Assembly (NCBI RefSeq): GCF_002355275.1
Contig: NZ_CP023449.1
Span: 2,706,001-2,770,000, forward strand
Direction of reading: 5' to 3'
Length of the DNA stretch: 64,000 nt
Source: Rhizorhabdus dicambivorans
GTDB lineage: Bacteria > Pseudomonadota > Alphaproteobacteria > Sphingomonadales > Sphingomonadaceae
A program made the position numbers and the translations under genes. Positions 51,606-61,078 of the stretch are shown here, piece by piece (the stretch's first letter is position 1; the number at the start of each line of letters is the position of its first letter). Under the pieces are notes generated by a model that was given only the letters and a program-made list of their open reading frames with translations, did not search any database and had not been told where the DNA came from.

Positions 51606-53541
51606 GAAGGATGGGGAGCAGCTTCAGAAAGACTATCTAAGTGCCCGCAGCGACGCGCGTAAGCTGCAAGCCGCCGGAGCAGCACTCGCGCAGGAGAAAG
51701 GCGAATCGCCGGAAAACTTCCAGGTCGCTATCTGGCCCCAGTCTCTGGTCGAATTTCTGCAGCGTCGTGTCTCGAGTTATTTCGGGGTCAAAACCTATGT
51801 TCTCGACCCGGCAGCCTGCGTCGAACCCGAACACGGGCTGGCACGACCTCAGCAGCTCCTAGGTGCCGACCCGATCGACGGTGACCCCTTCAAGGGCCTG
51901 ATCCGTATTCACGAGATCAGTGCCCAACGCGGTTTCGGGCATGCAGGTGAGCAGGTGAACACAGAGGGCGAGACGAGCGCGAGCAGCGCGACCTCGCGGC
52001 GGCTGTCGGTGCAGCTACGCCAATATTACTCGCGTCATCTTGACCCGTATGAAAATCCGGATGCTCAGGATCTGCTGGCGCTGAGGGCAATCGAGGAAGC
52101 GCAAAAAGCGTTCAACCTGCGGCTGACCGACGGTTTCAAGAATCCCCTCACCGAGATGGACACGCTTGGATATCCGGGGGTCACCGACCCGAAGCTCAGT
52201 ATTTCGACGCGCATCCGACCCGTCGAGGGCTTGAACCACGACGCAGCGGTGCAGTTCGTCGTTCCGATGCAGGACGGCGACAATTCGGTCGATCTTTTTC
52301 TGCCCGAGGATTCGAATGGCCTCGGCTACCAGAACCTGATCTCGATGGTCTTCAGACTGATGGCGTTCCGCGACAGCTGGATGCGGGTCGGCAAGGCGCA
52401 GCACAAGGCTGCCGAAGACGACATTATCGCCCCGTTGCACCTCGTCCTGATCGAGGAGCCCGAGGTGCATTTGCACACGCAGGTCCAGCAGGTATTCATT
52501 CGGCAGGCGTATAAAATCCTGCGCAACCATGAGCTATTGCGTGCCAATCCAAATTTTGTGACCCAGATGGTCGTAAGCACGCACTCAAGCCACATCGCGC
52601 ATGAATGCAAATTCGAGTCGCTCCGGTATTTCCGGCGACTACCCGGAGGGCAAAAGACGATCCCAACCTCCTGCGTCATCAATCTGGAAAACGCGTTCGG
52701 CGGTGACCTGGATACCAAGCGGTTTGTTACACGTTATCTGAAGGTCACCCACTGCGACCTGTTCTTTGCCGACGCCGCGGTTTTGATCGAGGGACCAGCG
52801 GAGCGTATCCTCGTACCCAGTTTCGTGAATTCCCATGCCGAGTTCGCGAAGCTGTCGGAAAGCTATATTACTTGGCTGGAAATCGGCGGCAGTCATGCGC
52901 ACAAGCTGCGCAGTCTGATCGAGAAGATCGGGCTCACCACGCTGGTCATCACCGACATCGATTCCAAGGATGCCGATGGTGACACCGCGGCGCCTGTGCG
53001 CGGTGCTGCGCACACGTCCGGCAACTACACCCTGCGCAACTGGTGGCCGGCCATCAGCGATCTAGACGCCCTTCTGGACAAGCCCGAGGCTGAGAAGGAA
53101 AAAGCCTATGACGCCGAACGCTTCAAGCTCAGAATTGCTTATCAGTGCCCGGTCGAAGTAGAATTCAAGGGAACGACGACCGAGGCTCTTGCCTACACCC
53201 TCGAGGATGCGATCGTGGTCAGCAATCTCGACCTGTTCGCCGACCTTCCCGGGGCCGGGCTGATTGCGAAGTTTCGGGGAGCGATCGCCGATAGCGCCGA
53301 TTTTGCTGCGCTCAGCGCCGCAATGAAGCAAGCGCTGAAGGGCGGGAACAAGGCTGAATTCGCGCTGGACTTGCTTGAGATCGAGGACCCCAGCGACCTT
53401 AAGCCGCCGCATTACATCCGAGAAGGCCTCCTCTGGCTCGGTACGCAGCTCGAACGGAAAAAGGCCGAACTGGGCCTTGCCCAAATCCTCACGCTCGATC
53501 CCCCGTCGGATGAAGCGCCGGCACCCGAGATGCCAGAATGA
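51606..53541 (+). pseudogene. OLD-family nuclease, 3' part (TOPRIM domain; separated from its start by IS3)
   Basis: The original frame resumes at 51607 and runs 644 codons. Visible parts are the ATPase half-site HLVLIEEPEVHLHTQ with VVSTHSSHIAH, then a C-terminal TOPRIM nuclease: VLIEGPAERILVPSF and VITDIDSKD. With the 5' part this is an OLD (overcoming lysogenisation defect) ATP-dependent nuclease. Class 2 OLD genes sit next to a UvrD-like helicase, as in Gabija (gajA-gajB), and here a helicase overlaps by ATGA. At about 777 residues it is longer than typical GajA. It is inactive unless the IS excises or an internal start (GTG/ATG near 51577) yields a truncated product without Walker A. Confidence 0.82.
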
Positions 53542-55442
53542 CCGATAGCACTGCCTTCTCGAACGTCACGCTCGATGACGATGTCGAGAGCCAACTCGCG
53601 ACCTATCTCGACCTGGATCACCCACAGAGCTTTTTCATGTTCGCGGGCGCGGGCTCGGGGAAGACGCGGTCACTGGTAAATGCGCTTCGCCATGTCGCGG
53701 ACAAGTATCGCGACGTCCTGCGGTTGCGGGCGCGCCATGTCGCTGTAATCACTTACACCAATGCGGCTTGCGATGAGATCACGCGCCGGCTCGAATATGA
53801 TCCGCTGTTTGTGGTGCGCACGATCCATAGCTTCGCATGGATGCAAATTCAGAACTTCAATGCCGACATCCGTGTGTGGCTTCGGACCAATTTGCAGACT
53901 GACATCGAAGCCCTGATGATCGAGGAGGAGAAGGGGCGCGCCGGCACGAAAGCTTCGGCCGCGCGCCAGATCCAGATCGAATCGAAACAAAAGCGGCTCG
54001 GTCGTTTGGACGAGATCAAGGTCTTCACCTACAATCCGAGCGGAGACAATCGCGAACGAAACGCCCTGAATCATGCTGAGGTCATCAAGATTTTCTCGGC
54101 ATTCCTGCTCGAAAAATCACTTATGCAACGCATGTTCGTGGAAAAATACCCGTTCCTGCTGATCGATGAGAGCCAGGATACGAGCAAGACGCTGATCGAA
54201 GCGCTGTTCGCGGTCCAGCAGGCGCATGCCGATCGCTTCTGCCTCGGGCTCATCGGCGACACCATGCAGCGCATCTACCTCGACGGGAAGGAGCAGATCG
54301 AACGAGATATCCCGGAAGGCTGGGCGTTTCCAGAAAAGCGCCTCAATCACCGAAGCTCACATCGCATCGTTCGCCTTATCAACGACATCCGTGGTGGCGC
54401 CGATACGCACAAGCAGGAACCGCGCGACGATGCCGGTGAAGGTTGGGCTCGGCTGTTCGCCTTCTCCAGCGACCTTGACGACAAACCTGCCGCCGAGGAC
54501 CGAGTTCGCGCCTATATGGCGTTGCTGACCAATGACGATGCTTGGAATGACCCGGCAGCATGCAAGGTTCTGACGCTTGAACATCACATGGCAGCTAAGA
54601 GGATGGGGTTCGAGCCGCTGTTCGAGGCACTCGCCTCGGTTGACGAGTTTCGTACCAGCTTTCTGGACGGCAGTTTTCCGGCCACGCGGTTTTTCACGCA
54701 TTATGTGCTGCCACTGGTCTCTGCCCACCAACGTAACGACAAGTTCGCTATCGCGAAACTTGTCCGCGACGCTTCTCCTCTGCTGAGCAAGAACAATCTC
54801 AAGGGATCTGCGAGGCCCCTGGATCAGCTTCGACTGGCGCAATCCGCGATCGACAGTCTTCTAGCGCTCTGGACACCCGGAGAGCCCAACTGCGCTGCCG
54901 TGCTCGATAATGTTGCGGGCACCGGCTTGTTCCAAGTTCCGGAAAGCCTGAAAGCCGCGCTTGCCGCCCAGCGCATTGACGATATCGCGGAAGCCGAGGA
55001 TGAGGCGGCCGATCCGGTCGGCCGGAACCTTGAGGCGATACTGAACTTCCTCGACTGCCCCTTTTCGGTCATTGCGCCCTATGCCGCGTATGTCGCGAAA
55101 GAAGCGGCGTTTGACACGCATCAAGGGGTGAAGGGGCTAGAGTTTGATCGCGTCATGGTACTGATGGACGATGGCGATGCCCGGGGGTTCCTGTTCGGCT
55201 ATGAGAAGCTGCTGGGCGCGAAGGCACCCAGCGCGACCGATCTCAAAAATGCAGAAGAGGGCCGAGATTCGGCGATCGATCGAACGCGGCGACTATTTTA
55301 CGTGACCTGTAGTCGCGCCAAATCTAGTCTGGCGCTGGTTGCCTATTCGGCTGATCCAGCGGCCGTAAAAGCGCATGTCGTCGCGGCCGGCTGGTTTCAT
55401 GAGGACGAGGTCGTTCTTGCGTTGCCTGAAAATCCGCGGTGA
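53538..55442 (+). CDS. UvrD/PcrA-like helicase (GajB-like partner)
   Basis: 634 residues. SF1A motifs are visible: I FAGAGSGKTRSLV (near 37), Ia ITYTNAACDEI, II LLIDESQDTSK (near 208), III IGDTMQRIYLDG, V DTHQGVKGLEFDRVMV and VI RRLFYVTCSRAKSSL (near 585). The start overlaps the nuclease stop by ATGA, so the two were made together. In Gabija the helicase-like partner binds the OLD nuclease. The gene is intact, but with its partner broken the system is probably off. Confidence 0.9.
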   Translation: MTDSTAFSNVTLDDDVESQLATYLDLDHPQSFFMFAGAGSGKTRSLVNALRHVADKYRDVLRLRARHVAVITYTNAACDEITRRLEYDPLFVVRTIHSFAWMQIQNFNADIRVWLRTNLQTDIEALMIEEEKGRAGTKASAARQIQIESKQKRLGRLDEIKVFTYNPSGDNRERNALNHAEVIKIFSAFLLEKSLMQRMFVEKYPFLLIDESQDTSKTLIEALFAVQQAHADRFCLGLIGDTMQRIYLDGKEQIERDIPEGWAFPEKRLNHRSSHRIVRLINDIRGGADTHKQEPRDDAGEGWARLFAFSSDLDDKPAAEDRVRAYMALLTNDDAWNDPAACKVLTLEHHMAAKRMGFEPLFEALASVDEFRTSFLDGSFPATRFFTHYVLPLVSAHQRNDKFAIAKLVRDASPLLSKNNLKGSARPLDQLRLAQSAIDSLLALWTPGEPNCAAVLDNVAGTGLFQVPESLKAALAAQRIDDIAEAEDEAADPVGRNLEAILNFLDCPFSVIAPYAAYVAKEAAFDTHQGVKGLEFDRVMVLMDDGDARGFLFGYEKLLGAKAPSATDLKNAEEGRDSAIDRTRRLFYVTCSRAKSSLALVAYSADPAAVKAHVVAAGWFHEDEVVLALPENPR

Positions 55443-55582
55443 TCGAAACTAGACGTTCACTGACGTCGGGGTGAATGACAGGGTTTGGTCGCCACCTGCC
55501 TCCGCCTCGAACGCGCTGAAGTGATACAACGCGGTCTGGTGTCGATCAGTAGGTCATCCTACTATTATGCGCCTGTGGCCCC
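55443..55582 (+). pseudogene. Remnant of an IS3-type transposase gene
   Basis: A short frame reads VIQRGLVSISRSSYYYAPV, like the N-terminal SRSSYYY segment of IS3-family OrfB proteins, and then breaks off at the junction with a TonB-receptor tail. It is not the same as the intact IS at 50377. Recognition rests on about 18 residues. Confidence 0.4.
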
Positions 55583-55654
55583 AACGGCCTGTTCGACAGC
55601 TTCACGATCAACATCGGCCGCCAGTTCGGCCTCAGCGCCACACGCCGTTTCTAA
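55583..55654 (+). pseudogene. C-terminal tail of a TonB-dependent receptor
   Basis: The frame NGLFDSFTINIGRQFGLSATRRF then TAA resembles the last beta-strands of a TonB-dependent outer-membrane receptor, with the terminal Phe expected for the BAM signal. Everything upstream is missing. It lies 17 bases before tenA. A receptor gene directly upstream of tenA makes sense for thiamine-precursor uptake, so this looks like the edge of a captured chromosomal segment. Confidence 0.5.
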
Positions 55655-55671
55655 GGGAAGAGAACCAGCCC

Positions 55672-56334
55672 ATGAGCTTCTGCGACACGATCTGGCAGGA
55701 CGTCGCCCCGCTGCGCCGCGCGATCCTCGCCCAGCCCTTCCTTGCGGAGCTTGCCGATGGCTCGCTTCCGCCCGAGAGCTTCAGGCATTACATGCTGCAG
55801 GACAGCCTCTACCTTGCCGAATACGCTCGCGTGCTGGCGATCGCGGCCGCGAGGGCGCCCACAGCGGCGGGACGCCTCGAATTCTCGGACGGTGCCAAGG
55901 TCGCGGTGCAGGTGGAAGAGGCGCTGCACCAGGCCTTCTTCGTACAGTTCGGTGTCACCCCCGAAATGGGTCGGGAGGCCGAGGCGACGCCCGCGTGCCT
56001 TGGCTACACCAGCTACCTCGCCAGCCTTGCCGCAACGCGCAGCTACGAGGAACTGATCGCGGGCATTCTCCCCTGCTTCTGGGTCTATTGGGAAGTCGGC
56101 TGCGACATCAAGCCGCGCGCTGCCTCGCCCAATCCGTACGCAGCATGGATCGACACCTACGCTGCACCCTCCTTCGGCGAGGCAACCGATCGCGTTCGCG
56201 CACTGGTGGACGAAGCCGCCGACAATGCCACCCCGGCAACCCGCGCCGCCATGGCAACCGCCTTCCGCAACGCCACGCGCTACGAATGGATGTTCTGGGA
56301 TTCCGCCTACCGGCGTGAGGTCTGGCCGATCTGA
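55672..56334 (+). CDS. tenA: TenA-family protein (aminopyrimidine aminohydrolase/thiaminase II)
   Basis: 220 residues from ATG 55672, preceded by GGGAAGAGAA. The TenA/heme-oxygenase-like all-helical fold is recognised by FRHYMLQDSLYLAEYARVLA, LGYTSYLASLAA, ILPCFWVYWEVG and ATRYEWMFWDSAY. TenA proteins hydrolyse amino-pyrimidine breakdown products of thiamine for salvage; the catalytic Cys position fits ILPCFW. It is not a conjugation gene, and its place inside the split trb cluster marks it as captured cargo. A 232-bp gene-free stretch without visible signals follows. Confidence 0.88.
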   Translation: MSFCDTIWQDVAPLRRAILAQPFLAELADGSLPPESFRHYMLQDSLYLAEYARVLAIAAARAPTAAGRLEFSDGAKVAVQVEEALHQAFFVQFGVTPEMGREAEATPACLGYTSYLASLAATRSYEELIAGILPCFWVYWEVGCDIKPRAASPNPYAAWIDTYAAPSFGEATDRVRALVDEAADNATPATRAAMATAFRNATRYEWMFWDSAYRREVWPI

Positions 56335-56566
56335 GCGGCGCCTTCGAGACTTCCGTTCAATTGGTATGTGTGGCCCAGGTCACCGGGCCAGTCGCCATTC
56401 TAACGTGACTTCCCATGGCGGAACCATCCACGACGGTCTCGTCACAACGACGAGCCACAATGGTCGCTTCTGTCACAAGCGGCCATTGGGGACGGGCGGA
56501 CGAACGACCGAGATATGGTCGGAAATGCCTGAAGCACCTACTCAGGCGAAGCGAGCTATGCTGCTC

Positions 56567-59044
56567 TCAGAGGGACACGCTTTCACTCGTTTCGGTGGTT
56601 GGGATATTCTTGGCGCCTCCTACGCCAGTGAAATCCGCCAGCAGATCGGCGGCCCAGTCGAGATCAGAGGCGGTCAGGAGCCGCGCCGCGAAATCCGCCT
56701 GGCCGCCTTCGGTAAGCAGGCCATCTATCCGGGTCTGGCTGGCAGGATCAGATGCGCCGCACAGCGCGAGCGCGATCGGGCCAAGCCCAAGTTCGAACAG
56801 CCGGTTGCCGCGCGCTGATTGCAGATAATATTGCCGTTTGGGCGCAGCACGGCTGACCAGTTCGATCTGGCGATCGTTCAGGCCGAACCGCTCATAGGCT
56901 TCCCGGCTCTGCGGTTCGATCGCGCGATCGTTGGGCAGCAGGATGCGTTGCGGGCAGCTCTCGATGATGGCGGGCGCGATGCTGCTCGATGCAATATCGG
57001 CCAGGCTCTGGGTCGCTAACAGCACCGCGACATTCTTCTTGCGCAGCACCTTGAGCCATTCCCGGATCCGCGCCGCGAACAGCGGGTGGTCGAGGAAGAT
57101 CCAGGCTTCGTCGAGAATCAGCAAGGTCGGCCGACCGTCGAACCGCTCTTCCAGTCGGTGGAACAGATAGGTCAGCACCGGGGCGACCACGCCCGCCTGA
57201 TTCATCAGCGCCTCTGTCTCGAAGCATTGGACATCGGCAAAGGCCAGATGCTGCTCGGCCGCGTCCAGCAACCGGCCGTAAGGGCCATCAAGAGTGTAGG
57301 CTCCGAGAGCGGTACGCAGCGCATTGGACTGGAGTAACAGGGTGAGGCCGGTCAGCGTTCGTTCTTCCGGCGGCGCGGATGCCAGACTGCCCAGCGCCGA
57401 CCAGACGGCATCCTTTATCTCGGGCGTGACGATGACCTTTTCATGGGTGAGTAATGCGGCGATCCATTCCGCTGCCCAGCTTCGTTCGGTAGCATCGTCG
57501 ATCCGGCGCAGCGGCTGGAATGCCAGCGTCTCACCCGCGTCGGCGCCGAGCCCCAGCGCATGATGCGCACCGCCCATCGCCAACACGGCTGCCCGCGCGG
57601 AGAAGCCTTTGTCGAAGATATAGACCTGACTGTTCGCGTAGCGCCGGAACTGGAGTGCGATCAGTGCGAGCAGCACCGATTTGCCAGCGCCGGTCGGCCC
57701 GACGACCAGTATGTGCCCGACATCGCCCATATGGGTGGACAGGCGAAACGGAGTCGATCCGGCCGTGCTGGCATATAGCAGCGGCGGGCCGTTGAGATGG
57801 GCATTACGGGTCGGCCCGGCCCATACCGACGACAATGGCATCAGATGAGCGAGATTGAGCGTGTGGACCAGCGGCTGCCGGACATTGGCATAGGTCTGAC
57901 CGGGCAGCGATGACAGCCATGCCTCGACCGCGTTCACCCCTTCACGGATGGTGTTGAAGCCCAGCCCGTTGATGATCCGCTCGACCTGTCGGACCTTGTC
58001 TTCCACCCTGGCGCGATCCGTATCGGAGACCGTGATCGTCGTGGTCAGATAGCCGAAGGCGACATGATCGCCGCCCAGCACCTGCAGCGCTTCGTCGGCA
58101 TCGACCACTTTGTTGTCGGCGTCGCTGTCGAGCAGTTGCGACGGCTGGCTATACATCACTTCGCGCAGCAATGCGGTGATCGATTTGCGCTTGTTGAACC
58201 ACTGGCGGCGCAGCTTCGTCAGCGCCTTCGTCGCATCGCTCTTGTCGAGCGCAATGAACCGCGTGACCCAGCGATAGCCGAAATCCTGATGATTGAGGGC
58301 ATCAAGGATGCCGGGCCGGCTCATGTTCGGGAAGCCCATGACCGTCAGTGTGCGGATATGCGTGTCACCAAGACGGGGCTCCAGCCCGCCGGTCAGCGGC
58401 GTGTCTGCGAGCAGTGCATCAAGATAGATCGGGCTTTCCGGAACCGCGACTACATGCGGACGCGGAGAGATTGTCCCGTGGAGAAAGGTCAGCGTCTCAC
58501 TGTCGTCCAGCGCCCGCACTTCCGGCATGAAGCTGGCGAACAGGTCCAGCGCGCGGTTGCTCGTCGCGACGAAGCTCGCCAACGCACCGCGCCAGTCGCG
58601 GCCGTTTTCTGCATCAGGCCGTTCGACCAGTGACCGGCCTGCCGCTTCGGCGGTGTCAGGCGTCGGCAGCCAGGTCAGCGTCAGATGGTAACGGCTCTCA
58701 TAATGCTCACCTTCCTTAAGGAAGGCCGCGCGCCGCTCCTGATCGACCAGCCAGGAAGCCGCGTCCGGGAAATCGCTTTCGGGATAGGCATTGGCCTCCC
58801 GCCGCTCGGCATCGAAGAACAGCGCCCAGCCAGTGCCGAAGCGCTTGAGCACGTTGTTGGCACGGGCGCAGGCGGATACCAGTTCCCCTTCTGTGGCGGA
58901 TTCAAGGTCGGGACCGCGAAATCGCAGCACCCGCAGGAAGCTGCCATCCTTGCTGAGGATGACGCCGGGCGCGACGAGCGCGGCCCAGGGGAGATGATCC
59001 GCCAGCCGGTCGGAGCGACGACGATATTCTGCGAGGTTCAGCAC
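56567..59044 (-). CDS. trbE: TrbE, VirB4-like secretion ATPase (cluster 2)
   Basis: 825 residues, intact. MLNLAEYRRRSDRLADHLPW at the start, Walker A GPTGAGKSVL near residue 446, Walker B LLILDEAWIFL near 640 and VAVLLATQSLADI. The inserted cargo begins only after its stop, so the coding sequence was not damaged. The last 15 residues (IPTTETSESVSL) differ from cluster 1. The start overlaps the trbD stop region. Confidence 0.94.
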   Translation of the reverse strand: MLNLAEYRRRSDRLADHLPWAALVAPGVILSKDGSFLRVLRFRGPDLESATEGELVSACARANNVLKRFGTGWALFFDAERREANAYPESDFPDAASWLVDQERRAAFLKEGEHYESRYHLTLTWLPTPDTAEAAGRSLVERPDAENGRDWRGALASFVATSNRALDLFASFMPEVRALDDSETLTFLHGTISPRPHVVAVPESPIYLDALLADTPLTGGLEPRLGDTHIRTLTVMGFPNMSRPGILDALNHQDFGYRWVTRFIALDKSDATKALTKLRRQWFNKRKSITALLREVMYSQPSQLLDSDADNKVVDADEALQVLGGDHVAFGYLTTTITVSDTDRARVEDKVRQVERIINGLGFNTIREGVNAVEAWLSSLPGQTYANVRQPLVHTLNLAHLMPLSSVWAGPTRNAHLNGPPLLYASTAGSTPFRLSTHMGDVGHILVVGPTGAGKSVLLALIALQFRRYANSQVYIFDKGFSARAAVLAMGGAHHALGLGADAGETLAFQPLRRIDDATERSWAAEWIAALLTHEKVIVTPEIKDAVWSALGSLASAPPEERTLTGLTLLLQSNALRTALGAYTLDGPYGRLLDAAEQHLAFADVQCFETEALMNQAGVVAPVLTYLFHRLEERFDGRPTLLILDEAWIFLDHPLFAARIREWLKVLRKKNVAVLLATQSLADIASSSIAPAIIESCPQRILLPNDRAIEPQSREAYERFGLNDRQIELVSRAAPKRQYYLQSARGNRLFELGLGPIALALCGASDPASQTRIDGLLTEGGQADFAARLLTASDLDWAADLLADFTGVGGAKNIPTTETSESVSL

Positions 59045-59322
59045 GCGAGATGGCCTTTCTGGCGAAGATGGCGGATCAGGACGGGCGCGAAGTCCGGATC
59101 ACGGCGGGCGGCGAATACGGCGATGCTGTGCCCGATGGCCCACAGGGCGATGCCTGCGATCCACTGCTGTAGCCCGAGGCCAACGGCGGCGGCGATCGTC
59201 CCGTTCACGATCGCGATACCGCGCGGGGCGCCGCCGAGGAGGATCGGCGAACCGAGGCTCCCATGGATGGGAGCCTCGAAACCGGCCATATGGCCGCTGT
59301 TATGGTGCCCGCTGCCGGTCAC
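59038..59322 (-). CDS. trbD: TrbD, VirB3-like protein (cluster 2)
   Basis: 94 residues from GTG 59322, which overlaps the trbC stop as GTGA and aligns in length with the cluster 1 protein. ATG 59289 is a shorter alternative. FEAPIHGSLGSPILLGGAPR, then a hydrophobic hairpin and AARRDPDFAPVLIRHL. It overlaps the trbE start by a few bases. Confidence 0.88.
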   Translation of the reverse strand: MTGSGHHNSGHMAGFEAPIHGSLGSPILLGGAPRGIAIVNGTIAAAVGLGLQQWIAGIALWAIGHSIAVFAARRDPDFAPVLIRHLRQKGHLAC

Positions 59323-59660
59323 GCGATCAGTGCCCCGCCGCCAAAGCTGAAGAAGCTCAGGAAGAAGCTCGAGGCCGCAAAGGCGATCGAGAGGCCGAAC
59401 ACGATCTGGATCAGGCGACGGAAGCCACCGCTGCTTTCCCCGAATGCGAGCGTGAGGCCGGTGGTGATGATGACGATCACAGCGACGATCTTGGCGACCG
59501 GCCCCTGGACGGATTCCAGCACCTGCTGGAGCGGCTCCTCCCACGGCATACCGGAACCGGCGGCCTGGGCAGTGGTCGCGAAGGCGAGGGTCAGGCCGAT
59601 CGCGGCGCCGATGAGAAAGGTGGAGGCGCGATTTGGAATTCTGGCAAGCTGCATGGTCAT
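59319..59660 (-). CDS. trbC: TrbC, VirB2-like pilin (cluster 2)
   Basis: 113 residues from ATG 59660, with AAGGAGA before it. A signal peptide ends at AQA. GPVAKIVAVIVIITTGLTLA and IVFGLSIAFAASSFFLSFF are close to the cluster 1 pilin. No traF-type peptidase accompanies this cluster, so it would depend on the one at 15850 or a chromosomal enzyme. Confidence 0.92.
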   Translation of the reverse strand: MTMQLARIPNRASTFLIGAAIGLTLAFATTAQAAGSGMPWEEPLQQVLESVQGPVAKIVAVIVIITTGLTLAFGESSGGFRRLIQIVFGLSIAFAASSFFLSFFSFGGGALIA

Positions 59661-60661
59661 TCTCCTTTGGGATGTGAGGGAGCGAGGAGGTCGGCGAGCG
59701 CGTAGTTGCCGGTATCGGGATCGAGACCGGCGACGCGCGTGATGCTGGCGATGCGGCGCTGAAGGCCCCGGCCCGAGATGAACACGATGATGTCGATCGC
59801 CTCGGCGATCAGCCGGCGCGGCACGGTGACGACCGCTTCCTGCACCAGCCCTTCGATCCGGTAGAGCGCGGACATCGCGCTGTTGGCATGAACGGTCGCG
59901 ATGCCACCGGGATGCCCTGTGTTCCATGCCTTGAGCATGTCGAGCGCTTCGGGGCCGCGCACCTCGCCGACTATGATGCGATCGGGACGGAGACGCAGCG
60001 TCGAACGCACCAGATCGGCCATGGTGACGGTGCCCTGCCGGGTCCGCAGCGCGACCGTGTCGGCGGCCGGGCTTTGCAACTCCCGGGTATCCTCGATCAG
60101 GATGATGCGCTCATCGACCCAGGCCATTTCGGCCAGCAGGGCATTGGCGAGCGTCGTCTTGCCCGAACTCGTGCCCCCGGCGACGAGGATGTTGTAGCGT
60201 TGCGTGACGCAGGCTTTCAGCCGGTCGGCGGCTGCCTGTGCCATGATGCCATCGGCGACATAGTCGTCGAGGCTGTAAAGGCGTGTTGCAGGCTTGCGGA
60301 TCGAAAAGCAGGGTGCGATCGAGACGGGCGGCAGGACGCCTTCGAACCGCTCTCCGGCACGGCCCTCGATATGCGGGGGCAGTTCGGCCGACACGATCGG
60401 CGCATCGCCATGGACCTCGGCGCGGGCGTGAGACGCCACGAGGCGGATGATCCGCTCGACCTGCGCGGCATCCATCCGGATATCCGTGTCGCTGCGCCCT
60501 TCGCCAAGCCGGTCGAGCCGCAGCGCGCCATCGGGATTGACCATGATCTCGATCACGCGGGGATCGGCCAGCGCCTCGGCGATGGCCGGTCCCATTGCCG
60601 TGCGCAGCATGGCCCGGCGGCGACTTTCCGATAGCTTCGCGTCTGAGTTGCCTGCCGTCAC
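59657..60661 (-). CDS. trbB: TrbB, VirB11-like ATPase (cluster 2)
   Basis: 334 residues. Walker A GGTSSGKTTLANALL, Asp box [21 protein letters not shown] and His box GHPGGIATVHANS are all present. It overlaps both neighbours by 4 bases, unlike cluster 1 where a 168-bp gap with a hairpin precedes trbB. Confidence 0.95.
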   Translation of the reverse strand: MTAGNSDAKLSESRRRAMLRTAMGPAIAEALADPRVIEIMVNPDGALRLDRLGEGRSDTDIRMDAAQVERIIRLVASHARAEVHGDAPIVSAELPPHIEGRAGERFEGVLPPVSIAPCFSIRKPATRLYSLDDYVADGIMAQAAADRLKACVTQRYNILVAGGTSSGKTTLANALLAEMAWVDERIILIEDTRELQSPAADTVALRTRQGTVTMADLVRSTLRLRPDRIIVGEVRGPEALDMLKAWNTGHPGGIATVHANSAMSALYRIEGLVQEAVVTVPRRLIAEAIDIIVFISGRGLQRRIASITRVAGLDPDTGNYALADLLAPSHPKGE

Positions 60662-61077
60662 TGGCCGGACTCCGGCGCGGCGCTCATCTGATCGGCCAAT
60701 GTCCGGCGACCTGAAGCGATCTGGCGTCCGACCTGCGCGATGAAAGCCTCGAACCGTTTGGCGGCGATGGCCCGACCGGCATGGTCATTCTCGGCGAGCG
60801 GCGCCTGTATCGCCAGTTCGTAGCGGACGAACAGGGCGATGGTTTCGAGCTGAATATGCCCGTCGCGCTCCAGCCTGCCGATGGCGGCCGTAAGGCGATC
60901 AAGGCGGATGCCGAAACGATCCTCCAGTTCGGAGGCGCCGCGCCGGTTGAGCCATGCGGTGACCGCATCGGTCAGGATCGCTGATTTCGATGCGCCGGGC
61001 TTGGCCGCGAGCGCTTCAAGGCGATCGCTGACCGACCGGGGCAGGAATAGCTGGTGGCGGACCTTTTCGGCGCTCAT
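60658..61077 (-). CDS. CopG-family RHH protein between traG and trbB (cluster 2)
   Basis: 139 residues from ATG 61077 (MSAEKVRHQLFLPRSVSDRL). It has a ribbon-helix-helix N-terminus, then a coiled coil (FGIRLDRLTAAIGRLERDG) and FEAFIAQVGRQI, matching the cluster 1 counterpart at low identity. The upstream in-frame Met codons lie inside traG and are not needed. Confidence 0.85.
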   Translation of the reverse strand: MSAEKVRHQLFLPRSVSDRLEALAAKPGASKSAILTDAVTAWLNRRGASELEDRFGIRLDRLTAAIGRLERDGHIQLETIALFVRYELAIQAPLAENDHAGRAIAAKRFEAFIAQVGRQIASGRRTLADQMSAAPESGQ

Positions 61078-61078
61078 G

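Noticed and set aside
49976-55442. Calling the nuclease-helicase pair Gabija outright
   Set aside because: Architecture fits, but the reconstructed nuclease is longer than typical GajA, and class 2 OLD-UvrD pairs include non-Gabija members.
55485-56318. 277-codon plus-strand frame over tenA
   Set aside because: Only its first ~30 codons resemble a transposase; the remainder is tenA read in the wrong frame.
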